Positions 1-8,798 of a stretch of 53,317 nucleotides of DNA are shown in pieces. The position numbers were made by a program, and so were the translations under genes. This stretch comes from Clostridiaceae bacterium (GTDB lineage: Bacteria > Bacillota > Clostridia > TANB77 > CAG-508): positions 1-53,317 of the forward strand of contig JAAZCX010000040.1 of assembly GCA_012513065.1 (NCBI GenBank), read 5' to 3'. The notes below the pieces were generated by a model, which was given only the letters and a program-made list of their open reading frames with translations, had not been told where the DNA came from and did no database searches. Each line of letters opens with the position of its first letter. The stretch's first letter is position 1.

Positions 1-19
1 AAATTGTTCTACCTTTTAT

Positions 20-202
20 TTATTTTTCTTCAACCTTTTTTGTTATCATTTTTAATGCTTTAGGGCGTTCTAATATTATGATATGTCCACATCCTAAACA
101 TTTTAGTTTAAAATCTACACCTACTCTTGTAATTTCCCATAATTTGTTTCCACAAGGATGTTGTTTTTTTGTTCTTACTATATCTCCTATATTATATTCC
201 AT
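20..202 (-). CDS. DUF951-family small protein
   Basis: A 60-residue protein whose pattern is typical of DUF951: a start like NIGDIVRTKKQHPCG, then WEITRVGVDFKLKCLGCGH. The HPCG and CLGC cysteines and histidine could bind a metal, but the family has no established function. It lies 43 bases downstream of gltX on the same strand with no terminator between them, so it is probably co-transcribed from the gltX promoter. An AAAGGAT ribosome-binding site precedes the ATG. The family assignment rests on the sequence pattern; function is unknown. Confidence 0.85.
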   Translation of the reverse strand: MEYNIGDIVRTKKQHPCGNKLWEITRVGVDFKLKCLGCGHIIILERPKALKMITKKVEEK

Positions 203-245
203 TATTATTATCCTTTACTTATATTATAAAGTTCAATTTATATTT

Positions 246-1907
246 TTATTTATTTAATACTTCCATTGCTTTTTCTAATCTTTTGAATACTTTTTCTTTT
301 CCTAATATTTGCATTATTTCATACATGTCTGGAGTATTGCTCTTTGAAGTTAGTGCAACTCTTAATACCGTGCTTATATCTCCTACATGTCCTGGCCATT
401 TTTCAGGTTCTTGTTTCCACTCTTTTACTTCTCTTGCAAATCCTACTTCTTCAGCTAAATCCTTTATTTTATCAAACCACATTTGTTTATCATCATTTTC
501 ATTATAGTATTTTTCAATATATAATTTTAATATTTTTTTAATCAAATCTTTATCTATTATTTTTTGATAATCATATTCTAATTCTTTTTCATAAAATTTA
601 TTATCATACATGTATTCAATGTTTTCTTTAACATCAGACCATTTTGCTATATCTTTTCTTGGTTTTGCATTTCCTCTTTCTATTCCAAAAACTTTCAATG
701 CATATTCTTTATTTTCTAATAATTCTAAAAGCTCTTTATCGTAATTTTCAGCCCAGTTAATTGTTTCTTCATAAATTTTTTCTGCACTATATTTTGATAT
801 TACAGTTTTTGCAATATCTAATATTTTTACTATATCAAATAAAGCTCCACTAACACTCATTTTATTTAATTGTAATTCAAATTCATTTATTGATGTATTT
901 GGATTTTGTTTTCTCCACAATTCAAAACTTGAATTTGCAATATTAAGCAAATATTCAATTACAGCTTCTTTTGGTACTCCTATTTCTGTATAATAACTTA
1001 CTGCAGCTTCTGGATCTTTACGTTTGCTTAATTTTCTTTTTCCACCTTCATCTTCTTTCATTATTGGAGCAATATGTGCATACTTTGGTGCCTTAAATCC
1101 TAACATTTGAAATAATTGCAAATGAAGTGGTACTGATGATAGCCATTCATCTCCACGTATAACATGTGTAGTTTGCATTAAATGATCATCTATTGCATGT
1201 GCAAAATGATATGTTGGAAGTCCATCTGCTTTTATAATAACTATATCTTGATCATTTTCTGGGAAATCAACATTTCCTTTAATTACGTCATGATGCTTTA
1301 TTTTTCTATCTTCTTTACCTTCTGATCTTAATCTAATTATATATGAATCTCCATTTTTAATTTTTTCTGCAGCTTCTTCTACAGATAAATTTCTGTATTT
1401 TGCCCAAACCCCATAATATCCAGGTCTGATTTTTGCAGCTTCTTGTTTTTGTCTCATTTCTTCAAGTTCTTCCGGAGTTGCAAAACATGGATATGCTTTT
1501 CCTTGTTCTAATAAGTATTTTGCATATGATTCATATATTTCTTTTCTCAAAGATTGTTTATATGGTCCATAATTTCCTATTTCATTTATTTCGTCTTTCA
1601 TTCCTTCATCTGGAGTTAATCCAAAATCTTTCAAAGACTCTATAATTCCAGTTACACCATTTTCAATTTCTCTTTTTTGATCTGTATCTTCAACTCTTAA
1701 AAAGAATACTCCATTTGTTTGTTTTGCTACTTTTCTAGCAACAACTACTTGATATAGAGAACCTAAATGTACAAATCCTGTAGGACTTGGTGCAAATCTT
1801 GTTACAATTGCTCCTTCATCTAAATTTCTGTTTTTATATTTTTCTTCATAATAAGATATATCCTTTGAATTTGGAAATATCAAATTTGCTAAATCTTTAT
1901 AATCCAT
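246..1907 (-). CDS. gltX: Glutamate--tRNA ligase
   Basis: Class I aminoacyl-tRNA synthetase that charges tRNA-Glu with glutamate in the cytosol, and in clostridia often also tRNA-Gln for later amidation. The 553-residue protein has the Rossmann start FAPSPTGFVHLGS with the HIGH-type motif HLGS at residues 47-50, the KMSKS-type motif KLSKR at 292-296, and a helical anticodon-binding C-terminal region. The roughly 33-residue N-terminal extension before the catalytic core is of the kind seen in the longer clostridial enzymes. It is the first gene of a two-gene unit with the DUF951 gene and has its own recognisable promoter. Function is secure; whether it is discriminating for tRNA-Glu cannot be read from the sequence. 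Confidence 0.96.
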   Translation of the reverse strand: MDYKDLANLIFPNSKDISYYEEKYKNRNLDEGAIVTRFAPSPTGFVHLGSLYQVVVARKVAKQTNGVFFLRVEDTDQKREIENGVTGIIESLKDFGLTPDEGMKDEINEIGNYGPYKQSLRKEIYESYAKYLLEQGKAYPCFATPEELEEMRQKQEAAKIRPGYYGVWAKYRNLSVEEAAEKIKNGDSYIIRLRSEGKEDRKIKHHDVIKGNVDFPENDQDIVIIKADGLPTYHFAHAIDDHLMQTTHVIRGDEWLSSVPLHLQLFQMLGFKAPKYAHIAPIMKEDEGGKRKLSKRKDPEAAVSYYTEIGVPKEAVIEYLLNIANSSFELWRKQNPNTSINEFELQLNKMSVSGALFDIVKILDIAKTVISKYSAEKIYEETINWAENYDKELLELLENKEYALKVFGIERGNAKPRKDIAKWSDVKENIEYMYDNKFYEKELEYDYQKIIDKDLIKKILKLYIEKYYNENDDKQMWFDKIKDLAEEVGFAREVKEWKQEPEKWPGHVGDISTVLRVALTSKSNTPDMYEIMQILGKEKVFKRLEKAMEVLNK

Positions 1908-1940
1908 TAATTTTATCTCTCCTTTATAATTTATTCCTAA

Positions 1941-1969
1941 ATTATACCAAAATTCATAATGTTTTACAA
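1941..1969 (-). promoter_or_regulatory. SigA-type promoter of gltX
   Basis: On the minus strand a -35 box TTGTAA and a -10 box TATAAT (preceded by GG) are separated by exactly 17 bases and lie about 35 bases before the gltX start. Good match to the vegetative consensus. Confidence 0.7.
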
Positions 1970-1981
1970 TAGATAAAATAG

Positions 1982-2021
1982 AAAAAAGAAGTACGAAATT
2001 TAAGATTTGTACTTCTTTTTA
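1982..2021 (-). terminator. Intrinsic terminator of rnjA
   Basis: Inverted repeat AAAAAGAAGTAC / GTACTTCTTTTT with a 14-base loop followed by a T-rich run on the minus strand. It lies just after the rnjA stop and separates it from gltX. Confidence 0.8.
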
Positions 2022-2026
2022 CTTTT

Positions 2027-3922
2027 TTATAATGACATTATTATTGGTAATATCATTGGATTTCTTTTTGTTTTTTGGAATATATAATCTCTTATATGAT
2101 CTTTTAATGTAGATTTAATAGTTGGCCATTCTTTAATTCCTTTATTTTCTAATAATTGAACTTCTTCTCTAATGACTTTTTTCACATCATCCATTAAATT
2201 TTCTGATTCTTTTACATATACAAATCCTCTTGATATAACGTCTGGTCCTGATACTATTTCTCCTGTTTGATTATTCATAGTCATAACAATAACGATTAAC
2301 CCATCTTGTGATAAATGTTGTCTATCACGAAGTACGACATTTCCTACATCTCCTACTCCTAAACCATCGACTAATATTTTTCCTGATGGTACTGATCCAG
2401 TCAATTTTGCTTCTTTTTCATTTAGTTCTAACACTCTACCGTTTGTACTCATAAATATATTTTGTGGTTCTATACCCATTTTCTTTGCTGTTTCTGTATG
2501 TGCCATTAATTGTCTATATTCACCATGAACAGGTATAAAATATTTTGGCTTTGTTAAAGCTAGAATTAATTTTTGTTCTTCTTGGCAAGCATGTCCTGAT
2601 ACATGTATGTCTTCTAATGCACTATATACAACTTCTGCTCCAATTTGTAATAAATCATCTATTACTCTTGATACAGATTTTTCATTTCCTGGAATTGGAC
2701 TTGCTGATATTATAATCAAATCATTTGGAGTTATTGATATTTTTTTATGTTCTCCTGCAGCCATTCTTGTTAACGCTGACATTGTTTCTCCTTGACTTCC
2801 AGTTGTAATTATAACTAGTTTATCATCTGTATAATTTTTAATCATATCTATATCTATAAATACATTATCTGGAACATTCATATATCCAAGTTGTCTTGAT
2901 GTTTCTATCATATTGATCATACTTCTACCACATACTGCAATTTTTCTTCCATTAGCTACTGCTGAATTTACAATTTGTTGTACACGGTGTACATTTGATG
3001 CAAATGTTGCAACTACAATTCTCTTTGTACAGTTTAGAAATAATTTATCAAATACTTCTCCTACTGTGCTTTCTGACATAGTATATCCTTTTCTTTCAGA
3101 ATTTGTACTATCAGATAATAGAGCTAATATTCCTTTGTTTCCTATTTCTGCAATACGATTCAAATCAGTTGCTTCGCTATTAATTGGTGTATAATCTATT
3201 TTAAAGTCTCCTGTATGCATTATTGTTCCAATTGGAGTATATATAGCAAGCATAACTGCATCTGGTATACTATGGCAACTTCTTATAAATTCAACTTTCA
3301 TTTTTCCAAAATTTATAGTTTGTCCTTGTTCTATAATATGAAATTTTGTACTTTTTAATAATTTATGTTCTTGTAATTTATTTTTTATTAATCCTACTGT
3401 TAATTTGGTTGCATATATTGGTATATTTATTTGTTTTAAAATATAAGGTATTGCTCCAATATGATCTTCATGACCATGAGTTACAACTATTGCCTTAATT
3501 TTTTCTTTATTTCTTTCTAGATAAGTAACATCTGGAATTACTAAATCAATACCTAACATATCATCTGTAGGAAATTCTAATCCACAGTCTACAATTATAA
3601 TCTCATCTTCATATTCAAAGATTGTCATATTGTTTCCTATTTCTTCTAATCCTCCTAATGGAATAATTTTTAAGTTTGATTTTTTAAATTCAAATTTTGA
3701 TTGATTTTTACTATGTGCTTTTTTGTTGTTTGCATTTAATTCTTGTTTGTTTACATCTTTTACTTCAATCTTTGAATTACCTTCATTTGTTTTAATTTCT
3801 TTTGATTTATCTTGTTCAGGTTTTCTCGCATTACGATTATATGGTCTTCTTCCCTTTGAGTAATTTGCATCTTTTGCTTTTACACCAGATAAATCTTCAT
3901 TTTCTTTTCTCATTTCTGTCAT
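2027..3922 (-). CDS. rnjA: Ribonuclease J
   Basis: Metallo-beta-lactamase-fold ribonuclease with 5'-to-3' exonuclease and endonuclease activity in mRNA decay and rRNA maturation. The catalytic zinc motif HGHEDH is at about residues 149-154, followed by the beta-CASP domain and a C-terminal domain. The start chosen is the ATG at 3922, because GAGGAGAG lies eight bases upstream; a TTG at 3976 would place that SD inside the gene. The product is 631 residues and carries an unusual basic, Lys/Asn-rich extension of about 80 residues before the catalytic domain starts at NLKIIPLGGL. The gene is monocistronic, with its own promoter, a 340-base structured leader and a terminator. RNase J1 versus J2 cannot be decided here. 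Confidence 0.95.
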   Translation of the reverse strand: MTEMRKENEDLSGVKAKDANYSKGRRPYNRNARKPEQDKSKEIKTNEGNSKIEVKDVNKQELNANNKKAHSKNQSKFEFKKSNLKIIPLGGLEEIGNNMTIFEYEDEIIIVDCGLEFPTDDMLGIDLVIPDVTYLERNKEKIKAIVVTHGHEDHIGAIPYILKQINIPIYATKLTVGLIKNKLQEHKLLKSTKFHIIEQGQTINFGKMKVEFIRSCHSIPDAVMLAIYTPIGTIMHTGDFKIDYTPINSEATDLNRIAEIGNKGILALLSDSTNSERKGYTMSESTVGEVFDKLFLNCTKRIVVATFASNVHRVQQIVNSAVANGRKIAVCGRSMINMIETSRQLGYMNVPDNVFIDIDMIKNYTDDKLVIITTGSQGETMSALTRMAAGEHKKISITPNDLIIISASPIPGNEKSVSRVIDDLLQIGAEVVYSALEDIHVSGHACQEEQKLILALTKPKYFIPVHGEYRQLMAHTETAKKMGIEPQNIFMSTNGRVLELNEKEAKLTGSVPSGKILVDGLGVGDVGNVVLRDRQHLSQDGLIVIVMTMNNQTGEIVSGPDVISRGFVYVKESENLMDDVKKVIREEVQLLENKGIKEWPTIKSTLKDHIRDYIFQKTKRNPMILPIIMSL

Positions 3923-3974
3923 ATGTTTTCTCTCCTCATAATATTTTTTGTATTTAAATTTACTTATTACACGC

Positions 3975-4009
3975 AAAAAAATAGTTTTACTTTTTGTAAA
4001 AACTATTTT
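3975..4009 (-). terminator. Terminator-like hairpin in the rnjA leader
   Basis: On the minus strand AAAATAGTTTTTAC, a five-base loop, then GTAAAACTATTTT and a run of Ts, only about 55 bases before the rnjA start. Since it lies between the rnjA promoter and its coding region, it can act as an attenuator. One unpaired base interrupts the stem. Confidence 0.65.
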
Positions 4010-4055
4010 GATTCTTCACTATATAAAATATATTTACCATAATAAAATCTCTCAT
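3987..4055 (-). CDS. Possible leader peptide of rnjA
   Basis: A 22-codon ORF (MRDFIMVNIF at the start, NQNSFYKK at the end) inside the rnjA leader. Its last codons form the 5' arm of the terminator-like hairpin and its TAA lies in the 3' arm. Two starts are possible: ATG at 4055, preceded by a weak TGAG, or ATG at 4040, preceded by GAGAG eight bases upstream. Short ORFs arise by chance in AT-rich DNA, so the call rests on position, not on coding statistics. Confidence 0.3.
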   Translation of the reverse strand: MRDFIMVNIFYIVKNQNSFYKK

Positions 4056-4124
4056 TTTTTCTCAAATTTATTGCAGGAAATATAAATTTTCCTACACTTT
4101 TTTGTTATTTCTCATTTTTTCTCA
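4050..4124 (-). repeat. Direct repeat flanking a hairpin in the rnjA leader
   Basis: The 15-mer TGAGAAAAAATGAGA (minus strand) occurs at 4110-4124 and again at 4050-4064, 60 bases apart. Between the copies is a hairpin GTAGGAAA / TTTCCTGC (4073-4095). A third partial copy (AAAATGAGA) lies further upstream near 4160. No known riboswitch class is recognised; the leader appears structured and could be involved in control of rnjA. Confidence 0.5.
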
Positions 4125-4269
4125 TTGTTTTATATATTATATTTTATTTATATTTAGAATCTCATTTTACTTTTTTACACTTTAAAGATTGTATTTATTA
4201 TACTCTTTACAATCTATTTTATAAATTTAAATCTCTTCTTTACCATATTTTTGGTAATCACTATCTTGT

Positions 4270-4298
4270 ATTTTAGCATATTTTTCCTATTTTGTCAA
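4270..4298 (-). promoter_or_regulatory. SigA-type promoter of rnjA
   Basis: Minus strand: consensus TTGACA, a 17-base spacer ending in ATATGC, and TAAAAT. It predicts a start near 4263 and thus a leader of about 340 bases before the rnjA ATG. The non-coding interval 3923-4383 is accounted for by this promoter, the leader with its repeats and hairpins, and the terminator of the gene upstream. Confidence 0.75.
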
Positions 4299-4332
4299 AC
4301 ATATAATTTTTCTATCTTTTCTTTATTAAATC

Positions 4333-4370
4333 AAAAAAACAATCTATAATATTATATTATAAATTGGTTT
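4333..4370 (-). terminator. Intrinsic terminator after the wecA/tagO-type gene
   Basis: Minus strand inverted repeat CAATTTATAAT / ATTATAGATTG (one G-U pair) with a five-base loop followed by TTTTTTT. It ends the era-yqzL-recO-tagO transcription unit. Confidence 0.75.
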
Positions 4371-4383
4371 TTCTATTAATTAT

Positions 4384-5478
4384 TTAATTATCTTTTTTCT
4401 CTTCTTCTTTTAATTTAAAAAATTCTTTATATCCTATACAAACTACTGCTATAACCATTAATGCAAAAGACATTGCTTTCCATATATCACTTTCAAATAG
4501 TATTACAGCAAACATTCCACATGCTACACTAATTCCGTACAATAATAACACCGCTTCTTTTTGTGTAAATCCTTTTTCTATTAGTTTATGATGTAAATGT
4601 CCTTTATCTGCTTGAAACACTGCTTTTAATGATTTTCCTTTTATTAATCTTCTTATAATTGCTGAAACTGTATCAAATATAGGAAGTCCTAATACAATTA
4701 TTGGTAATACAACTACAAATGCTGTTGCTGTTTTTGCAATTCCAAGAATTGATACTATTGATAAAGTAAATCCTATAAAATTCGATCCTATATCACCTAT
4801 AAATGTTCTTGCTGGATTAAAGTTAAATGGTAAAAATCCAGATAAAGCTCCTACTAAAGTAGTTATCATTATTATAGCTATAAGTGGTGATCCATTTAAT
4901 GCGAAAATTATTAATAAACACACACATGAAATAATAGATATTCCTGTTGATAATCCATCTAATCCATCTATTAGGTTAATTGCATTTGTAATTCCAACGA
5001 TCCATATAATTGTTACAATAATGGAAAATAAATTACTTAACATGAAATTTCCTTCTAAAAATGGTAAATCAAAATAATCTATTCTAATTCCACATAATAC
5101 TACTATAACAGCCCCTATTGTTTGTCCTAGTAATTTTATAAGTGGATGAATTCCTTTTATATCATCAAAGAAACAAAAAATACTTAATACACATACTCCA
5201 CCTAAGAATCCCAACAATTTTAACCAATAATCTTCTACTCCAAAAATATCTAAATTGCCATCTATAGAAGACATAAATATTAAATAAATTGTAGACACTA
5301 AAAATCCAATAACAATTGCTGGTCCTCCAAATTTTGGTATAGGTTTATTATGCATTCTTCTTTCATCTTTTGGTATATCTACAGCACCTATTTTTTTTGC
5401 TATTTTTATTGTATATGGTGTTAATACAAAAGATGTAATAAAAGCTAGTAAAAAAGCTATTGCAATATCTCCCCACAT
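4384..5478 (-). CDS. tagO: Undecaprenyl-phosphate GlcNAc-1-phosphate transferase (WecA/TagO family)
   Basis: Polytopic membrane enzyme that transfers a sugar-1-phosphate from UDP-sugar to undecaprenyl phosphate, the first step of teichoic-acid or other surface polysaccharide synthesis. Visible family motifs are the FFDD acidic pair, NLIDGLDGLSTG, FIGDIGSNFIGF and the cytosolic HLHHK loop near the C-terminus; about ten hydrophobic segments are seen. The start at 5478 is chosen because GGAGG lies six bases upstream; a further upstream ATG would overlap recO. Length 364 residues. It is last in the era-yqzL-recO transcription unit. Family is clear; distinguishing TagO from WecA needs knowledge of the organism's polymer. 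Confidence 0.88.
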   Translation of the reverse strand: MWGDIAIAFLLAFITSFVLTPYTIKIAKKIGAVDIPKDERRMHNKPIPKFGGPAIVIGFLVSTIYLIFMSSIDGNLDIFGVEDYWLKLLGFLGGVCVLSIFCFFDDIKGIHPLIKLLGQTIGAVIVVLCGIRIDYFDLPFLEGNFMLSNLFSIIVTIIWIVGITNAINLIDGLDGLSTGISIISCVCLLIIFALNGSPLIAIIMITTLVGALSGFLPFNFNPARTFIGDIGSNFIGFTLSIVSILGIAKTATAFVVVLPIIVLGLPIFDTVSAIIRRLIKGKSLKAVFQADKGHLHHKLIEKGFTQKEAVLLLYGISVACGMFAVILFESDIWKAMSFALMVIAVVCIGYKEFFKLKEEEKKDN

Positions 5479-5533
5479 AGTCTGTCCTCCTATTTGTATA
5501 AAATATATCACAAAAAATAAAAGAATACAATAG

Positions 5534-6247
5534 TTATACATTGTATTCTTTTTCTAGTTTGATATTCATATATAATTTACTTATTATTGACAATTGTTTC
5601 TTACTTTCTGAAGAAATTTGGAAAGAATATATTTTTTTTGCCGGAGCCATAACTATGTATTTAATTGCTTTTATTGTGGATTCTGATACTTGAATTGAAC
5701 CTGTATCTTGTTTTGCACAACACGCACATTTAAATCCATTATCTTTTAAACTAAAATATTGTAATTCTTCTTTATTTTTACACTGTACACATTCATCTAT
5801 TATTGGTTTAAATCCCAGAATACATAATAAACGTATTTTAAATACAGAAAGTATAAACTCTAAATCCATATCTGTTTCTGAAATCACATATAATGTATTT
5901 AAATATAGTTGTAAAATCTTATATGTATTTTGACTTTCATATGTAACATCTTGAATTATCTTTGTAATATGAGATGCATATTCTAGTTTATCTAAGTCTG
6001 TTCTAATATTGTAAAATAGTTCTATTGTTTCGCATGAATTTAAAGTATATGTATTTGTTCCTTTAAACATCATATACTCTCCAAAACACAAAAATTGAGT
6101 GCCTGCCATAAGTTGACTTTTTGGTCTTCTTGAACCTTTGGCAGAGCATGCAATTTTACCATTTGGTGTTAATATGGTTACCATTTTATCAAAATCGCCC
6201 ATATTATTTTCTGAAATTATAATACCTTTAATTTTAAGTGTTGCCAT
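5534..6247 (-). CDS. recO: DNA repair protein RecO
   Basis: 237-residue recombination mediator that helps load RecA on SSB-coated single-stranded DNA. The N-terminal OB-fold starts MATLKIKGIIISENNMGDFDK, with the family's GSRRPKS basic segment near residue 40. The C-terminal half carries a four-cysteine zinc site, CVQC and CACC about 20 residues apart. It follows yqzL and era on the same strand, the conserved Firmicutes order. Confidence 0.93.
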   Translation of the reverse strand: MATLKIKGIIISENNMGDFDKMVTILTPNGKIACSAKGSRRPKSQLMAGTQFLCFGEYMMFKGTNTYTLNSCETIELFYNIRTDLDKLEYASHITKIIQDVTYESQNTYKILQLYLNTLYVISETDMDLEFILSVFKIRLLCILGFKPIIDECVQCKNKEELQYFSLKDNGFKCACCAKQDTGSIQVSESTIKAIKYIVMAPAKKIYSFQISSESKKQLSIISKLYMNIKLEKEYNV

Positions 6248-6268
6248 ACTTTTTTATTATTTACTCCA

Positions 6269-6433
6269 TTAATTATTATTTATATTGTCACCTAAATTAT
6301 TTTTTATTTTTCCCTCTGATATTAATAAATTATTTTCCATTTGTTTTTCTATATTTTCTGCTTCTACTAATTCTAAATATGTGTTTATATCTCCTGTATT
6401 TTTGAAAGTATTCCATGCTAATTTTTTTATCAT
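6269..6433 (-). CDS. yqzL: YqzL-family small protein
   Basis: 54-residue ORF starting MIKKLAWNTFKNTGDINTYL, matching the YqzL pattern of an aromatic, T-G-[DN]-I and Y-L spacing near the N-terminus. In Bacillus and many clostridia yqzL lies exactly here, between era and recO, which supports both the reading frame and the identity. GGAG precedes the ATG by about ten bases. The C-terminal half is Asn/Glu-rich and longer than in Bacillus. No function is established for the family. Confidence 0.8.
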   Translation of the reverse strand: MIKKLAWNTFKNTGDINTYLELVEAENIEKQMENNLLISEGKIKNNLGDNINNN

Positions 6434-6542
6434 AAGCTTTCATCTCCTTTATGCTAGAAAAATATTTTTCTTCTGCCTTTATCATTTGTTGTTTTTTCTT
6501 ATTTTATACTTGGAAAGTTATGGTTATAATTTATTTCATTTT

Positions 6543-7451
6543 TTACTTTAATTTGAATTTTTTAACAATATTATCATTATTTAGCCAATCTTCCTTTACT
6601 TTTACCCAAATTTTTAAATTAACTTTTGTATCTAACATTTTTTCTAGATCTTCTCTTGCATATGTTCCTATTTTTTTAAGCATATTTCCACCTTTGCCTA
6701 TAATTATCCCCTTATGTGATTCTCTTATTGCATATATTATCGCTTCAATATCACAAATTTGCTCATTTTCTTTTGTTTTTCTAAATTTTACTTTTTCAGT
6801 TTCAATATAAATTCCATGTGGTACTTCATCATCTAATAATTTTAATGCTTTTTCTCTTATTATCTCTTCTACTAACTGTCTAGTTGTCTGATCTGTGTAT
6901 TCTTCCATGTCATAATAAGCAGGACCTTCTTTTAAATTTTTCTCTATTTCTTGTAATAATACTTCTAAATTATCTTTTTTTGTTGCTGATATTGGTATTA
7001 TCGCTACATAATTGTATTCGTTTTTATATAAATCAATTAATTTTAACAAATCCTCTTTATTTTTGACCATGTCTACTTTATTAATTGCTAAAATTGTTTT
7101 CTTTTTTGATTCTTTAATTTTTTCTAATATTTTGCTATCTCCTCTTCCTATTTCTTTAGAGGTTCCATCTATTACAAATACAACAACGTCTACATCTCCT
7201 ATAAAAGTAAATGCTGTATCTACCATAACTTCACTTAATTTTGATTTTGGTTTATGAATTCCTGGTGTATCTATAAATATAATTTGTGAATTTTTTTTAT
7301 TTACAATTGCTTTAATAGCTGTTCTTGTAGTTTGTGTTTTATTTGCTACTGCTGCTACTTTTTCTCCTACTAATGCATTTATTATTGTCGATTTTCCTAC
7401 ATTTGTTCTTCCTATCATTGATACAAATCCAGATTTAAATTTTTCTTCCAT
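6543..7451 (-). CDS. era: GTPase Era
   Basis: 302-residue essential GTPase that binds the 3' end of 16S rRNA and assists 30S subunit maturation. The G1 loop reads GRTNVGKST (residues 14-22), with DTPG, NKVD and an SATKKDN-like G5 following. The C-terminal KH domain has the GIIIGKGG loop. It leads the era-yqzL-recO-tagO unit, with its own promoter and separated by a hairpin from DUF3048. ybeY and dgkA, usual neighbours of era, are nearby upstream. Confidence 0.96.
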   Translation of the reverse strand: MEEKFKSGFVSMIGRTNVGKSTIINALVGEKVAAVANKTQTTRTAIKAIVNKKNSQIIFIDTPGIHKPKSKLSEVMVDTAFTFIGDVDVVVFVIDGTSKEIGRGDSKILEKIKESKKKTILAINKVDMVKNKEDLLKLIDLYKNEYNYVAIIPISATKKDNLEVLLQEIEKNLKEGPAYYDMEEYTDQTTRQLVEEIIREKALKLLDDEVPHGIYIETEKVKFRKTKENEQICDIEAIIYAIRESHKGIIIGKGGNMLKKIGTYAREDLEKMLDTKVNLKIWVKVKEDWLNNDNIVKKFKLK

Positions 7452-7538
7452 TCTTATCTCCTATTTATTCTATTTTAACATATCTAAAGTGCTAATTTTG
7501 TAAAATTTAGTAATCTATTTAATTTTTTTATCTTTTTT

Positions 7539-7567
7539 ATTATATCATTGAAAGTCTTTATTTTCAA
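7539..7567 (-). promoter_or_regulatory. SigA-type promoter of era
   Basis: Minus strand TTGAAA, a 17-base spacer and TATAAT, about 88 bases upstream of the era ATG. Confidence 0.65.
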
Positions 7568-7602
7568 TTACTTTTATATATATTTAATTTCTTAATTATA
7601 TA

Positions 7603-7651
7603 TAAAAATCCTAATACAAACTTTTAACCATAGTTCATATTAGGATTTTTG
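7603..7651 (-). terminator. Hairpin after the DUF3048 gene
   Basis: Inverted repeat AAAAATCCTAATA / TATTAGGATTTTT with a 21-base loop, just downstream of the DUF3048 stop and upstream of the era promoter. The T run on the minus strand is short and interrupted, so termination may be partial. Confidence 0.6.
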
Positions 7652-7661
7652 TTTTTTTATT

Positions 7662-8750
7662 TTATTGTACAGTATTTGTTTTTTCTGTTTTCTCTGGTAC
7701 ACCTGGTTTAATTTCTACTTTGCTATCTAATGGACATATTTGAACGAATGTATTTCCATCATTTACATTAATTTCTTTTCCACTTAAGTCTTTATATACA
7801 GTTTGACTTGCTCTTGTTGATTTTTCAGCAGTAATTTTTATTGCTTTTCCATTTGTAATATAATATCCTTCTAAAGCTTTTACATTATCTAAAGTTTGTC
7901 TTCCTTTATTTTCTCCATCATTTAGAGTAGTATTTTTACATTTTACTATAATAATATTTTTTGTTGTTACTGTTTCTTTTGTTGTCCAATCTACTTGTTT
8001 TGTATTTCTAGAATAACGTATATATTCTTTCTTTTCTTTATCATATTCATATTTAACTGTATTGCTTGTTGAATATGGGATAGTTACTGTTGTAGCTTCC
8101 ATATCACTATCTAATTCTATTTCATCCGCAACATAATTTAATACGCTTTCTTTTGTTGATGTTGTAGCATATCCTTTACGTTTTGCCATTTCTAATATTT
8201 TTGTAGTACTTGTTACAGCATTATGTGGTGCATATTTATCTTTTACTCTCCAGAATGAAGTTGAACTTTCATAAATTCCATTTATATTATTAACACCTAA
8301 TTTACTAATATCTGATTGTGCTTGTGGACTCCATCCAAAATGAACATATATTGCATCATTTTCTAATGCATAATCTAAGAAATAATGTCTAGAGCTTCTT
8401 ATTGGTCCTATTTTATCTAAATTTACTCCTTTAAATAAGGCCATTAATCTAGTTTCTCCACCTTCTACTATCATTTCATAAACCATATAAGCATCATTTA
8501 ATCCCGCTTGTGGCATTGCACTTTTATGGTTGTCAATCATTACTGCAATTGGTCTATCTGTACCTTTAAATGTTGTTGGCTCTTTAATTTCTACTACTTT
8601 TGTTCCATTATTTTGTTCTTCATTATCACCTGTTTGTATTTTTCCTTGTAAGTTTTTATCTTCCATAAATTTCATTACAAATAATATTCCTGATACTATA
8701 ACTAATAATATTAATATTATGATTAAAATTTTAATTCCTACATTCTTCAT
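7662..8750 (-). CDS. DUF3048 domain-containing membrane-anchored protein
   Basis: 362 residues. A hydrophobic segment at about residues 6-27 with no lipobox cysteine suggests an uncleaved N-terminal anchor with the rest outside the cell. The DUF3048 N-terminal domain is recognised by RPIAVMIDNHKSAMPQAGL and IGPIRSSRHYFLDYA, and the conserved C-terminal domain ends near GNTFVQICP. The family includes Bacillus YerB and has no settled biochemical role. It lies between dgkA and era on the same strand. Confidence 0.88.
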   Translation of the reverse strand: MKNVGIKILIIILILLVIVSGILFVMKFMEDKNLQGKIQTGDNEEQNNGTKVVEIKEPTTFKGTDRPIAVMIDNHKSAMPQAGLNDAYMVYEMIVEGGETRLMALFKGVNLDKIGPIRSSRHYFLDYALENDAIYVHFGWSPQAQSDISKLGVNNINGIYESSTSFWRVKDKYAPHNAVTSTTKILEMAKRKGYATTSTKESVLNYVADEIELDSDMEATTVTIPYSTSNTVKYEYDKEKKEYIRYSRNTKQVDWTTKETVTTKNIIIVKCKNTTLNDGENKGRQTLDNVKALEGYYITNGKAIKITAEKSTRASQTVYKDLSGKEINVNDGNTFVQICPLDSKVEIKPGVPEKTEKTNTVQ

Positions 8751-8798
8751 TTTTTTATCACCTTTATTTTCTAAAATTTTTACTTATATATATTACTA

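Noticed and set aside
3923-3976. TTG start of RNase J at 3976
   Set aside because: It would bury the strong GAGGAGAG SD inside the gene and lies next to the terminator-like hairpin.
4050-4124. Repeats in the rnjA leader as a CRISPR
   Set aside because: Only two full copies, one spacer containing a hairpin, no cas genes.
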